From NCBI GenBank assembly GCA_013001595.1, contig JABDMH010000105.1:1-64000 (forward strand): a DNA stretch of 64,000 nucleotides, in the 5' to 3' direction. Made by a program: the position numbers and the translations under genes. A model generated the notes under the pieces. That model was not told the origin of the DNA. It ran no database searches and saw only the letters and a program-made list of their open reading frames with translations. The stretch comes from Saprospiraceae bacterium. GTDB taxonomy: Bacteria > Bacteroidota > Bacteroidia > Chitinophagales > Saprospiraceae. Position 1 is the stretch's first letter; each line of letters starts with the position of its first letter. This document shows positions 1-9,181 of this stretch, piece after piece.

Positions 1-182
1 AGTCTCACCGCATGTGCACCAGAAACAATGATCGAATCTTCTGCAACCGCATTTCCTTGTAGAAAAGACCAATCATCTAGAATACCACCTTCAAAATCAT
101 CCACCAAAGTCTGTGTACTAGCCACTCCATGGCAAACGAATGACATCAATAGATATAAAGAAAATCGAATTAACCCCCTCAT
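1..182 (-). CDS. N-terminal part of a secreted protein, cut by window start
   Basis: Reading leftwards from an ATG at 180-182, the frame stays open for 60 codons to the window edge. The first ~22 residues form a signal peptide: a short basic start (MRGLIR), a hydrophobic core, then a small-residue site near VAS. After it comes VDDFEGGILDDWSF, resembling the first strand of a jelly-roll or carbohydrate-binding-type module at the front of secreted Bacteroidota enzymes. An alternative in-frame ATG lies at 198-200; I prefer 182 because it gives a cleaner signal peptide. Function cannot be named from so little sequence. Confidence 0.6.
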   Translation of the reverse strand, partial: MRGLIRFSLYLLMSFVCHGVASTQTLVDDFEGGILDDWSFLQGNAVAEDSIIVSGAHAVR

Positions 183-648
183 CAGTAACAATCTATACAT
201 TAATGCGCTAGATGATATGAGCAAATACCATGCCTCAAACTGTTCCAACACAACGTCTGGCCTGTAAAAACGATCCAATATTTATGCTTATTGCAGGCCC
301 TCGAAAGTACCTTGGGCTTGTTAAATGAGTAGTACCCGATTTATTCGATGCTAATTTGACTTTAGATAACCTGTTCAGGAAGGAGCCAAAGAAAGACATA
401 AAAAATAAGCATAAGGGCTATTAACTTTCTACAATGTGAGTGAGCTTAGGGACTGAAGGAGTAGGCATGTTTGAATATCCGGTACTCCCACCACTAGATT
501 ATGTTTAATAATTCGGCGGCCATTTTTGTGGAAGGCGAGGTGTCAAAATGCAAACAAGTCATTTGTCCTCTTGTCACGATAGCTATCGTGATGCAACGAA
601 GCATTTCGCGAAAAGGGACCATAATTGGTGGTCGGTGAACTGGGTATC
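183..648. other. Intergenic region with an 18-bp palindrome
   Basis: 466 bases between the start of the left-edge secreted gene and the stop of the MDR dehydrogenase, both on the minus strand. It should carry the promoter of the left-edge gene. The only distinct element I see is a perfect 18-bp palindrome at 574-591, annotated separately. The one longer reading frame (494-697, minus) overlaps the dehydrogenase stop and has no family features. Confidence 0.5.
574..591. repeat. Perfect 18-bp palindrome
   Basis: TCACGATAG is followed directly by its reverse complement CTATCGTGA, with no loop. It lies ~60 bases past the dehydrogenase stop. No T-tract follows on either strand, so it is not a standard terminator. 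It could be a dimeric regulator site or one copy of a genome-wide palindromic repeat. Confidence 0.6.
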
Positions 649-1662
649 TTACCACTCCGTCATGGCCTTCATCACTTGGTTTACTGGGTTTCGCCAATAG
701 TCAAAGGAACGAAGGATCTCATCCGCTGGGACCCGGTGGGTGATGTAATCTTCTGCGGGAAAAGACTTATCCTGGAGGCGGGAAATAACTAGGTTAAAAT
801 CTGCCTTGGTTGCATTTCTACTACATACTATGGCCAATTCCTTTCTATGTAAATCTGGGTGGTGAAATGCCAGCTTTCCCTTATTCAAACCAACGAGCAC
901 ATAATATCCTCCTGATCCTACATAGTCTACACCTTGCTCCATAGGTACTTTCGCTCCGGTCGCATCAAATGCCACCGAAACCATTTCACCATTCGTCATC
1001 TCCCCTATTTTTCCTATGGGATCCTCATGGGCATTGAGCACTTCACTAACGCCCAACTTTTCTTTTACAAACGCCAATCGATGCTCCTCAATATCCAGGG
1101 CAATAACCCGCGCCCCCTCTTGCTGTGCCGCCCAAATAATGCCAACTCCTATTGGTCCACAGCCAGACACCGCCACCCAATCTCCTTTTTGCAATGGTAC
1201 GCGATTGACCGCATGCGTGCCGATACACAATGGCTCCACGATGGCCATTTCTTCCAAGGTTAGCCCCTTAGCAGGTAACAGTAAATCATTGGGCACAGCA
1301 ATGAATTCACTCATTCCACCATCAATATGCACACCCAGTACCTCTAAGGTGCTGCAACAATTTGTTCTACCTTGAAGACAGGCCCGACAATGGCCACAAT
1401 GCAGATAAGGAATGATTACAACTTCATCCCCCTCTTTGCAACCGGAAATCAAGCCATTAGCCGCAACAACTTCTCCTGAAAGTTCATGCCCCAGCACGCG
1501 TGGATAATCGAAAAAGGCCTGATTGCCGGCATAGGCATGCAGGTCTGTTCCACAAATGCCTACTCGTTTTATTTTAATCAAAGACTCTTCCTGCCCCAGT
1601 GTTGGCATTGGTTGGTCATTGAGCGTGAACGCGCCGGGCTTCTGACAAGTAATCACTTTCAT
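649..1662 (-). CDS. Zinc-dependent MDR sugar/polyol dehydrogenase (RspB/sorbitol dehydrogenase type)
   Basis: 337-residue cytosolic medium-chain dehydrogenase/reductase, usual length. The catalytic zinc ligands Cys37, His59 and Glu60 are in the expected GICGTD and LGHE contexts. The structural zinc lobe is intact: Cys89, Cys92, Cys95 and Cys103. The NAD-binding Rossmann motif is GCGPIG (167-172), and Asp190 ends the second strand, which favours NAD over NADP. The LGVH-DGG and EP signatures place it with RspB, L-galactonate and L-idonate dehydrogenases rather than ethanol dehydrogenases. It likely oxidises a sugar alcohol or sugar acid at a secondary hydroxyl; the substrate is not readable. 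It starts 13 bases after the stop of the pyruvate kinase-like gene on the same strand, so the two are probably co-transcribed. Confidence 0.85.
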   Translation of the reverse strand: MKVITCQKPGAFTLNDQPMPTLGQEESLIKIKRVGICGTDLHAYAGNQAFFDYPRVLGHELSGEVVAANGLISGCKEGDEVVIIPYLHCGHCRACLQGRTNCCSTLEVLGVHIDGGMSEFIAVPNDLLLPAKGLTLEEMAIVEPLCIGTHAVNRVPLQKGDWVAVSGCGPIGVGIIWAAQQEGARVIALDIEEHRLAFVKEKLGVSEVLNAHEDPIGKIGEMTNGEMVSVAFDATGAKVPMEQGVDYVGSGGYYVLVGLNKGKLAFHHPDLHRKELAIVCSRNATKADFNLVISRLQDKSFPAEDYITHRVPADEILRSFDYWRNPVNQVMKAMTEW

Positions 1663-1675
1663 TTATATAAGATAT

Positions 1676-3211
1676 TTAGCGAGCCAAAATTTTAGGCAAT
1701 GATGATTTCGCTAAACCCAATGGTCTCAATTTGGCCTTTTTCTTTACCTGGTGCTGAGCCATTTTCACTAGAATTTCCTTTAGAAGGTTACAGGTTTTCA
1801 CTATGTAAGGCCCCTTATTCAGCATCACACATTCTGCTCGAGCAGCCATTGCAGCATCTGTCACTTCAGCACGAGATGCACGACCTGTCTTCGCATAATT
1901 TTCAAGTACCTGGGTTGCCCAAATAACAGGAATATGAGCAGCTTCACATAACCACATGATTTGTTCTTGAACTTCAGAAATCCTACTAAAACCCAACTCC
2001 ACGGCTAGGTCTCCTCTTGCGATCATAACACCTACTTTAGGAAAGCGCATGGCGGTTAACAGCAACTCTGGAAGATTATAAAACGCTTCATGATTTTCAA
2101 TCTTCAAGACAATTCCTAAGTTCTTTTTCCCGATTTTTTCTAGTTCCTTGTGCAGAATGAGCACATCACTAGGTCTCCGTACAAAAGAATAACCAAGGAT
2201 ATCGGCATGGTCGGCGGCAAATGCTAGATTATGAAGGTCTGCTGCTGTCAAGGCAGGCAAATCCAATTCAGTGTCAGGAACATTAATCCCCTTTTCAGCT
2301 TTTAGTTTCTCTACTTTGATGCGCTCGCCGGTAACTTTTACCTCTATTTGATCATCACCTTTGTTGATCACCACCGTTTCAATCTTGCCATCGTCAAAAA
2401 ACACGCGGTCGCCCACCTTGGTATTATCAACAATTTCTGGCAAGCTGACACCGATACCTGCAGGACTGACAATCTGTCCAGCACCATTTTCACTAGCTTG
2501 ATATCCGCCAATAGCATCTCGATGTAAGATCAAGTGATCGCCAGTAATTAGAGGTATGAAACTCTTCTTTTTTTTCTTTTTCTTTTTACCCTCGAACTCA
2601 GGAACAGTACCTGTGCGAATCTTAGGTCCTGACAAGTCCAAATAAATCTTACAATTCCTATTCAGTTCCTTTTCTGCCTTCTTAATGTGATCAATCATGC
2701 CTGACCAGATCTGTCGATCGTCGTGGCTTAGATTAATTCGAGCTATGTCCATGCCCTCCTTCATCAAGTCATAAACCAATTTGGGGTCCTCACCAGCGGC
2801 AGTAGGAAGGGTGACCATAATGTGAGAGGCTTTTACGCCCTTATTTTTGCCAAAAATATCATCGGTATGCTTTCTTAGAAGTTGTTGGCTTTTCTTGAAT
2901 CCGATGGCCATTACTTTCTTGCTTGATTTCCATCGCCTTCCCTGCAGTAGGTACAATAGCTTTAGTGCATCTGACACATTCCTATACACATATTTTTCCG
3001 GAGAAGAAAGTGATGAAATGCCGCATTCTGCCAATCCACTGTGCACCTTACGCAAATCAAAAGACCGCAGTAATATGTATCGACACAAATTGACGGCGCT
3101 CGATCGATATTTTTTATGTACTGACTCCCCGATTTTCTTGAAGGCACTGTCACGAGCTAGTAGTCTCTCATGAAGCAATTCAAGTTTTTTGGTCAATTTG
3201 GTGAATTTCAT
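1676..3211 (-). CDS. Aberrant pyruvate kinase-like protein
   Basis: 511 residues. A basic N-terminal region (1-130) of unknown function is followed by a pyruvate kinase barrel from about residue 130. Recognisable elements are DIARINLSHDD, the strand DLSGPKIRTG, KIENHEAFYNL, MIARGDLAVELG (Mg/phosphate site), ATQVLENYAKTGRASRAEV and VMLNKGP. The last replaces the usual MLSGETA loop. An eight-lysine run (GKKKKKKKKS) sits in the insertion leading into the B domain. The C-terminal allosteric domain of ordinary pyruvate kinases is missing; the protein ends in a short basic tail. It belongs to the divergent pyruvate-kinase-like group rather than the main PykF/PykA line. Catalysis is possible but not assured. 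A terminator upstream separates it from the DUF2911 gene, and the dehydrogenase follows closely. Confidence 0.75.
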   Translation of the reverse strand: MKFTKLTKKLELLHERLLARDSAFKKIGESVHKKYRSSAVNLCRYILLRSFDLRKVHSGLAECGISSLSSPEKYVYRNVSDALKLLYLLQGRRWKSSKKVMAIGFKKSQQLLRKHTDDIFGKNKGVKASHIMVTLPTAAGEDPKLVYDLMKEGMDIARINLSHDDRQIWSGMIDHIKKAEKELNRNCKIYLDLSGPKIRTGTVPEFEGKKKKKKKKSFIPLITGDHLILHRDAIGGYQASENGAGQIVSPAGIGVSLPEIVDNTKVGDRVFFDDGKIETVVINKGDDQIEVKVTGERIKVEKLKAEKGINVPDTELDLPALTAADLHNLAFAADHADILGYSFVRRPSDVLILHKELEKIGKKNLGIVLKIENHEAFYNLPELLLTAMRFPKVGVMIARGDLAVELGFSRISEVQEQIMWLCEAAHIPVIWATQVLENYAKTGRASRAEVTDAAMAARAECVMLNKGPYIVKTCNLLKEILVKMAQHQVKKKAKLRPLGLAKSSLPKILAR

Positions 3212-3295
3212 TTATTTCAATTTAATAAAACTCTATCCTTCAAGGAGGAAATAAATCTAAATACTCTCCGAGATCAAAATCATGGGATTTCAAAA

Positions 3296-3322
3296 TAAAA
3301 AGGGCCACAAAACTTGTGGCCC
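3296..3322 (-). terminator. Rho-independent terminator after the DUF2911 gene
   Basis: A perfect 9-bp stem GGGCCACAA/TTGTGGCCC (3302-3310 and 3314-3322) with a 3-base loop. Read on the minus strand it is followed by a T-rich run (CCCTTTTTATTTTG). It lies ~40 bases beyond the DUF2911 stop, so transcription should end before the pyruvate kinase-like gene. Confidence 0.85.
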
Positions 3323-3364
3323 AGTATTTTCATTTATAGTATCAATCTGGAGTATTAATCCTCA

Positions 3365-3892
3365 CTATTTGAGGCCTAAGCTAATAGGTACATAAGTGGT
3401 ACCCCATACCAACCCAAGGGTGGCACTATTGTCTCGCAAATCTGTGAGGTTGATGAGGAAGCTTTCCACCTCGCAGCCAATTTCATCGGCTTCGACCATT
3501 ACCTTAGCAGCAGGATCCTGGCTAGGGTATGAGTTCCAACCTCCTTGATCATAGGTATAAAAATATACTTCCCAGTTTTTCTCACCTGGTTTTGTCAAAA
3601 TCGCATATGATCCAGCAGATAAACTCTTCCCTTCAGCGATGACATCTTTGCTGAAAGAAATCTTAGTGGCAGCATTTGCACCAGTGCGCCAAAACTCACC
3701 ATATTTGTGCATGTCTGGAAAAATGGTCCTTCCTTTCAAAGAGGGTCGTGAATATTCGATGGTGATTTCGGTTGTTCCTGCCATCTGTGTCACTTTTGCC
3801 ATGGGAGATGGAGATGGCTTATCCTGAGCTTGTGCCGACATGAACATCAAGGCAAAAGCAGGAATCATAAATAAAATCAATTTCCTTTTCAT
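3365..3892 (-). CDS. Exported DUF2911 protein
   Basis: 175 residues with a clear signal peptide (MKRKLILFMIPAFALMF, then SAQAQ and a cleavage site near residue 22). The mature part matches the DUF2911 pattern: EITIEYSRPSLKGRTIF, a GEFWRTGANAATKI segment, then SLSAGSYAILTKPG and WEVYFY. Family members are exported or periplasmic Bacteroidota proteins of unknown role, usually one or two domains; this one has a single domain. It lies between deoC (147 bases upstream) and a strong terminator, so it is probably its own unit or the last gene of the deoC transcript. Confidence 0.85.
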   Translation of the reverse strand: MKRKLILFMIPAFALMFMSAQAQDKPSPSPMAKVTQMAGTTEITIEYSRPSLKGRTIFPDMHKYGEFWRTGANAATKISFSKDVIAEGKSLSAGSYAILTKPGEKNWEVYFYTYDQGGWNSYPSQDPAAKVMVEADEIGCEVESFLINLTDLRDNSATLGLVWGTTYVPISLGLK

Positions 3893-4039
3893 TCTAAACT
3901 AAGATTTTGTGAAAAAATTTGATGCGTAAAGATACGTAATATTTAATCCTGTCGAGTCATTCCAAGCCATACTAATACATCACCACAGAGCTGAAGCAGC
4001 ATGATTTTGCGTCCTGTGAATCCACTCGGAATGAATTCA

Positions 4040-4804
4040 CTAGTAGCCTTCCACCGCGCTCCCCTGGATAGCGGTAGGTTTCTCACCCCCAAATCTGTCT
4101 ATCGCTTCATTGATCAAGGAAGCCGTTGCCGATGCACCAAGTCTCGTAGCGCCCAGTTCCTTTACCCTGAGCATTTGATCAAGCGTGCGTACGCCTCCGG
4201 CAGCTTTGATTTGTACCTTAGGATCACTATGCTTCCGCATTAAAATCAGATCGTGTTCAGTAGCACCCTGATAACTATATTTACCATCGGAACCTTTTAC
4301 CATACCATAGCCCGTAGACGTTTTTACAAAATCAACCTTTAGTTGACTGCAAATAGTGCACAACCGGATCTTATCTTCGTCATTGGTCAGAAAATCATTT
4401 TCAAAAATGACTTTCAAGATGGCCCCATGCATATGGGTAGCCCTACAAATCCGATCAATTTCCCGCTCCACATAGTCCCAATCTCCACCTAGGACCTTAC
4501 CGGCATTAACCACCATATCAATTTCTACAGCACCATCCTCGCAAGCTTGTATGGTTTCAGCGACCTTTACCGAAATCCGGCTGTTGCCATGGGGGAATCC
4601 AATAACCGTACCCACCAAGACGTCAGAACCAGTAAGCCATTTTACGGCGTTTTTCACAGCATAAGGCTTAATGCATACTGATGCTGTATTGTACTGACGG
4701 GCCAACAGACACCCCTCCTTCAATTCTTTGTCGGTCAAGGTGGGGTGGAGTAAGGAATGGTCAATCATCTTGGCCAATTCGTGGACTATTGTTGGTTGTT
4801 GCAT
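4040..4804 (-). CDS. deoC: Deoxyribose-phosphate aldolase
   Basis: 254-residue class I aldolase cleaving 2-deoxyribose 5-phosphate to acetaldehyde and glyceraldehyde 3-phosphate in deoxynucleoside salvage. Catalytic residues are in place: Schiff-base Lys161 (VDFVKTSTG), Lys200 (QIKAAGGVRT) and Asp96 (VEIDMVVN). Length matches the E. coli-size DeoC group. It starts 46 bases after the stop of the Gfo/Idh/MocA oxidoreductase on the same strand, suggesting co-transcription. No phosphopentomutase or nucleoside phosphorylase is nearby, so here it may work in general deoxy-sugar use. Confidence 0.93.
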   Translation of the reverse strand: MQQPTIVHELAKMIDHSLLHPTLTDKELKEGCLLARQYNTASVCIKPYAVKNAVKWLTGSDVLVGTVIGFPHGNSRISVKVAETIQACEDGAVEIDMVVNAGKVLGGDWDYVEREIDRICRATHMHGAILKVIFENDFLTNDEDKIRLCTICSQLKVDFVKTSTGYGMVKGSDGKYSYQGATEHDLILMRKHSDPKVQIKAAGGVRTLDQMLRVKELGATRLGASATASLINEAIDRFGGEKPTAIQGSAVEGY

Positions 4805-4850
4805 GTTTCGATTTATAGTTAATAATTTGTTGCCGTGCTATGAGTTTTCC

Positions 4851-6011
4851 CTAGAGGAAGTCATCAATTTCTACCCATTTTTTATGTGTGTGGCTGGACA
4901 ATATAGCCTCGCAGATTGATACCTCGCGATGCCCTTCCTCAAAAGTAGGGTAAATAAACCCGCCGGTCCTCTCCTCACCCAAGATCGCATCATAGAATGA
5001 ACGAAAACATTGTTTAAAGGTATCAGGAAATCCTTCGTGGTGACCTCCGGGGTAATTGATATATGATCGTGTAAAATCACTCGACAAGGCAGGATCCTTT
5101 ACCAATGCTTCATTCGCTTTATCTCGATGTCCCAGCAGCAATTCATTGGGCTGATTACTGTCCCAAGAAATGGACTGTTTGCTCCCAGCAATCTCATAGC
5201 GGATGCGATTTTTCACACCAGCGGTAACCTGAGACACCCAAAGGACTCCTTGACCACCTTCTTCAAACCGAATGGTGATGCAACCAGTATCCTCGGTATC
5301 AATCGACACGGGCTCAAAAGACTTAGGTATGGGTTGCTCACCAGAAAAAGTTTGCACTTCTCCTAAGGGCTTTTTCCGTTCGGGATGCACCGTATTTAAA
5401 TCGGCAAAAACGTGACTGATCTTCAACCCTGTCATCGAAGACACCAAATCTATCCAATGTGTCCCTATATCAGCGACAGCTCGCAGGGGTCCTCCCTTAT
5501 CTGCCCTCACTCTCCAGTTGTAATCGGTTTCATAAAACAGCCAATCCTGCACATAGCTTCCTACCACAGAAAAAATCCTTCCCAACTCTCCACTTTCTAT
5601 CCTAGCTCTAGTCTCTAAGTTCATCGGGTAAAAGCGAATATTATACGTTACAGCTGCTTGCAGTCCACTTTCTCTAGCCAACTTTACCAACACGCTAGAT
5701 TCCGTCGTATTCATGGCCAGTGGTTTCTCACACATTACGTGCTTGCCTGCCTCAAGTGTCTTCACCGCCATTGGATAGTGCAACATGTTTGGAACAGCCA
5801 GGTGAACAGCATCGATGTCCTTGTCCGCCAGAAGATCATTAATATCTTGATATCCCACCTCTAGTCCTAATTTCCTCTTAGCTACTTCAGATTTTTTCGG
5901 TGTACTGCCCATGATACCCTTCACCCTGACACCGAGTCTCTTCAGTGCTTCAACATGCACTGGTCCAATAAAACCAGTGCCTGCTACAGCGGCAGTTATC
6001 TCATTGTACAT
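4851..6011 (-). CDS. Gfo/Idh/MocA family NAD(P)-dependent oxidoreductase
   Basis: 386 residues, usual length. The N-terminal Rossmann fold starts with AVAGTGFIGPVHV (glycine motif 11-16), and the family motif CEKPLAMN contains Glu95-Lys96-Pro97. The C-terminal alpha/beta domain carries the DIGTHWIDL helix. There is no export signal, so it is cytosolic, unlike many secreted Bacteroidota members. Such enzymes oxidise or reduce hydroxyls of sugars, inositols or sugar acids; substrate cannot be read. It is the first gene of a minus-strand run with deoC, DUF2911, pyruvate kinase-like and MDR dehydrogenase genes, which hints at uptake-sugar metabolism. The divergent neighbour at 6274 is a sulfatase. 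Confidence 0.9.
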   Translation of the reverse strand: MYNEITAAVAGTGFIGPVHVEALKRLGVRVKGIMGSTPKKSEVAKRKLGLEVGYQDINDLLADKDIDAVHLAVPNMLHYPMAVKTLEAGKHVMCEKPLAMNTTESSVLVKLARESGLQAAVTYNIRFYPMNLETRARIESGELGRIFSVVGSYVQDWLFYETDYNWRVRADKGGPLRAVADIGTHWIDLVSSMTGLKISHVFADLNTVHPERKKPLGEVQTFSGEQPIPKSFEPVSIDTEDTGCITIRFEEGGQGVLWVSQVTAGVKNRIRYEIAGSKQSISWDSNQPNELLLGHRDKANEALVKDPALSSDFTRSYINYPGGHHEGFPDTFKQCFRSFYDAILGEERTGGFIYPTFEEGHREVSICEAILSSHTHKKWVEIDDFL

Positions 6012-6273
6012 AGACGGTCTTGTTGCTTAATGCAGTAAATTGAACGGCTAATATATAAATATTCATCAGTCCCTTATCAACCATTCCTAAGAGTAAAACA
6101 ACACGTTTTCAGAAGTTTGGTGTTGTACTTCCCCTTTCAGTTATTGGCTCATTAGAACCAAGTCTATGGCTGCGTGTTTATTTAAAAGATCATTTATTTA
6201 CTAATGCTTCCGGATTCCATCGTACTAAGATTTGGGGCACATTCTTACATTTAATAGCCATCACAACTTTCTA

Positions 6274-8064
6274 ATGAGTAAGCCTAATTCTCACAACACC
6301 ATCTATGGCTTGGTTCTGATGCTCTATCTTCCACTGGTAGGTTGTAAACCACCAATAATTGAAGAATTCCACGAGACAAGAAAGCCAAACATCTTACTGA
6401 TCATGGCCGATGATCTGGGATTTGGAGATATCGCCTCGCATGGGAACCCCTACATTCGGACACCACGTTTGAGTGCATTGAAGCAGTCCAGTGTTGTCTT
6501 TGAGCAGTGCTACGTGTCTCCCGTTTGTGCCCCTACCCGTGCTAGCCTCTTGACAGGCAAATACCATCAGCGAGTGGGTGTACAAAGCGTAACTAATGGA
6601 TATGAAGTATTGGATCCTGATGCAGTGACCATTGGAGAATGGTTGGAGGGGCAGGGCTATCGCAATGGGATTTTTGGCAAATGGCACCTCGGGGAATATG
6701 AACCAAGCTTACCCTTAAGTCAGGGTTTTCATGAATTTATTGGCTTTCGAACAGGCCATACCGCTGACTATGTGGATGCGGTCTTAGAACAAAATGGGCA
6801 TAAATACCAAAGCAGAGGATACATCACGCGTGTACTAACTGACGCCGCTTGGGCATTCATGCGTGAAAGCCAAGAGCCCTTTTTCTGCTATCTACCCTAT
6901 AATGTTCCGCATACACCCCTACAGATTGACAGCCATAAATTGATGCCGTATCTGGAGCTGGATTTGGACGAGCGAACAGCTAGGATATACGCGATGATTG
7001 AAGATCTTGACAATGACATCGGGATGCTTATGGATAGTCTGCAAGGCAGAGGAATGCTTGAGAATACCATTATCATATTCATGAGCGACAATGGCCCAAT
7101 CAGCGGTTGGAAAATCCCTCAAGACGAAATGAGGTTTAATGCCGGATTAAGAGATCAGAAGTTTACAGTTTATGAGGGAGGTATTCGTTCTCCCAGTTAT
7201 TGGATGTGGCAAGGCACTTGGCCTGCTCATCAGGTCAGAGGACAAGTCACTGCGCACATCGATGTATTACCCACTTTGCTGGACATAATTGGCGTGACAG
7301 CTGACCCGACCCTTGACGGCATTAGTGTTAGAAAGTATTTAGAGAAAGCCAATGTGCCAGCAAATGAGCGGTTTTTCTTTCAAAAATATGCATTGGGCAC
7401 CCTTGGCAGTCAATCCCCGCAACCAGGTGGCATAGTGCGACACGGTGTCTGGAAAATGGTGAACGGCAATGAACTTTATAAGTTGGATGTTGATAGGGGT
7501 GAAAAATTCAATCTAGCGAACAGAAGACCAGGAAAACTGGATTCACTCAATGTAGCGTATCACCAATGGTGGACGTCGATTTTGGCAGAAAGTGACCTAT
7601 CCATACAGCCAATCAAGGTTGGCCTGGACCTTAAAGCAACTATAGACCTTCAACCCCATCATGGCACCGTAGTTGGAGACCTCAAATATACTGGGCACCG
7701 AGGGCTTTTAGGCGAAAAAATCGGAACCCACCCCCGAGGGGTTGATGGTGATTGGATTGCCAATTGGCAGGAAAGTGGGGATGCCATCAATTGGCACGTA
7801 AATGTCGCCTATGAGGGACCCTATACGCTCGAACTTCGCTACCGTTCTACCGGATCAGACTCCATACCATCTCTCTCAATACTTGCAAATGATGAAGCCT
7901 TAACCAATTTTAAGGCGGTGAATACGGGAACAGACTGGCAATGGAGTAAAATCGATACTGTGCCTTTAGCTGCAGGAAAAGCCAATTTAAGCATACAGCT
8001 TGAAGAGGATGTCGAAACTGGTTTTGAACTCAGATCTCTATCATTACAGAGACTGCGGGAATAG
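6274..8064 (+). CDS. Sulfatase lipoprotein with C-terminal beta-sandwich domain
   Basis: I choose the ATG at 6274 (596 residues) over an in-frame ATG at 6232, because it gives a compact lipoprotein signal ending in LVGC with Cys24 as lipidation site. The S1 sulfatase core follows: LLIMADDLGFGD (Asp46, Asp47 bind calcium), then CAPTR at 85-89, where Cys85 is the formylglycine precursor (C-X-P-X-R with Thr at the fourth place), GKWHLG, and MSDNGP near the second metal site. After the sulfatase fold, about 110 residues (WIANWQESGDAINWHV onward) form a beta-rich region like the C-terminal domain of many arylsulfatase-A-like Bacteroidota enzymes. It probably removes sulfate esters from glycans at the outer membrane or periplasm. 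No sulfatase-maturating enzyme is encoded in the window. Confidence 0.92.
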   Translation: MSKPNSHNTIYGLVLMLYLPLVGCKPPIIEEFHETRKPNILLIMADDLGFGDIASHGNPYIRTPRLSALKQSSVVFEQCYVSPVCAPTRASLLTGKYHQRVGVQSVTNGYEVLDPDAVTIGEWLEGQGYRNGIFGKWHLGEYEPSLPLSQGFHEFIGFRTGHTADYVDAVLEQNGHKYQSRGYITRVLTDAAWAFMRESQEPFFCYLPYNVPHTPLQIDSHKLMPYLELDLDERTARIYAMIEDLDNDIGMLMDSLQGRGMLENTIIIFMSDNGPISGWKIPQDEMRFNAGLRDQKFTVYEGGIRSPSYWMWQGTWPAHQVRGQVTAHIDVLPTLLDIIGVTADPTLDGISVRKYLEKANVPANERFFFQKYALGTLGSQSPQPGGIVRHGVWKMVNGNELYKLDVDRGEKFNLANRRPGKLDSLNVAYHQWWTSILAESDLSIQPIKVGLDLKATIDLQPHHGTVVGDLKYTGHRGLLGEKIGTHPRGVDGDWIANWQESGDAINWHVNVAYEGPYTLELRYRSTGSDSIPSLSILANDEALTNFKAVNTGTDWQWSKIDTVPLAAGKANLSIQLEEDVETGFELRSLSLQRLRE

Positions 8065-8449
8065 GACAAAAGGGCTTGCCAATAGTGAGAACTTGTCCAT
8101 TGAGAGCCAGTCAGAGAACTCTTCCCAAATAGCAAGGAAAGTCGCAGGACCCAAGATCACTGATCGCTCCGGAAACAAAGTTCAATTTGTAGTCTTAGCT
8201 ATAGACTACCAATCTAAATCCTCAAGTCTCTACATGGAGGTGATTGTTGAGCGACTGTCAAATTAGCTGCTGGGCACATCGAAGTTGGAGACCTATTATT
8301 GACAATGCATGCACTTTCGGTTCTGGTTATGAGTATAAGAAGCCATGAAAAATTGCACGATCCCTGGCATGGATTTAACTAACATATAATTAGAAACTAC
8401 CGAAAGTATTTAGGCTCCTTCCATACTTATTAGAGCTGCCGATTTCTCA
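8065..8449. other. Intergenic region, no convincing gene
   Basis: 385 bases between the sulfatase stop and the stop of the small minus-strand gene. A plus-strand frame that starts inside the sulfatase gene runs open to 8266 and ends in coding-like text (KITDRSGNKVQFVVLAID), but it has no credible start and no recognisable family. I see no terminator hairpin. Confidence 0.4.
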
Positions 8450-8740
8450 TTAGTTCATCGAAATGGCAGGAAATTGCAAGTCTATAGACTGATTGTAGGT
8501 ATGAAGTGAAGTGATCAAAGGCTCCGAGACCGCAGCAATCGGTAGATTACACACCATTTCCCATACCTGATAGTCAGATTCAGCAAGCATACTGATCCAC
8601 ATGCGGCTCATATCAACATTGATGCCATAGGTCTGAATCTTCCCATCGGCGAGCATCTGATTCATTAGGGCTGTTGACGACTCGTAGTTTTCACCAAAAC
8701 TGTGCCCTAGTTCTAATTCTATTAGGAAGTAATTCTTCAT
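8450..8740 (-). CDS. Small conserved protein resembling YCII/muconolactone-isomerase-like fold
   Basis: 96 residues from the ATG at 8738-8740; an in-frame ATG three codons upstream is an alternative. The sequence opens with a beta strand (MKNYFLIELELG), then a helix (ALMNQMLADGKI), then TYGINVDMSRMWISMLAESDYQVWEMV. This beta-alpha-beta layout is that of short ferredoxin-like dimeric alpha/beta-barrel proteins such as YCII or muconolactone isomerase-like families. Similar short orphans occur in Bacteroidota. No catalytic residues can be assigned. It is alone, on the strand opposite its neighbours. Confidence 0.65.
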   Translation of the reverse strand: MKNYFLIELELGHSFGENYESSTALMNQMLADGKIQTYGINVDMSRMWISMLAESDYQVWEMVCNLPIAAVSEPLITSLHTYNQSIDLQFPAISMN

Positions 8741-9181
8741 GACGATCAATTTAAGTTCTACCTTAAAGACTATGTTTAGAACAAGTTGAACATCAAATTG
8801 ATGTGCTTTAACAATTTTTTAATCCTTTAGTTAGACAAATCCTAAGAATAGCTCGACCAAGGTCCTAGAGATTAATGTCTACATCATTGGCACTCGAGAA
8901 ATGAACTACTAAAATTTCGGTCGCGAAGATCGACATATTATGAGGGATGAGCTTGCTCATGAAATTGAACTCATCTGAGACCTCATTGACTATTTAGCCG
9001 ATCCCCTTCCCAGGACATTCTTGCATTGGATACTGGCTCCATCAACGAGGCCGTCATGAACCATTCTACTTAGATCTTCCAATTAAAAAAAGAACTATAT
9101 TACCAGTGGCACTCCATTCAAAATCGTAGTTCTGCGAAATGAGCTACCTACTTATAACGTAATCAACTAAACTTATCTATT
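8741..9181. other. Intergenic region with a possible broken reading frame
   Basis: 441 bases between divergent genes; it should hold promoters for the small minus-strand gene and for the secreted protein at 9182. A plus-strand frame from ATG 8940 reads MRDELAHEIELI, hits TGA at 8976-8978, then continues DLIDYLADPLPRTF to a second TGA at 9057-9059. This looks coding-like but broken. No family is recognisable. Confidence 0.35.

Noticed and set aside
8000-8266. 88-codon plus-strand frame overlapping the sulfatase 3' end
   Set aside because: Starts within another gene, no ribosome site, no family text. Only the last half looks mildly coding-like.
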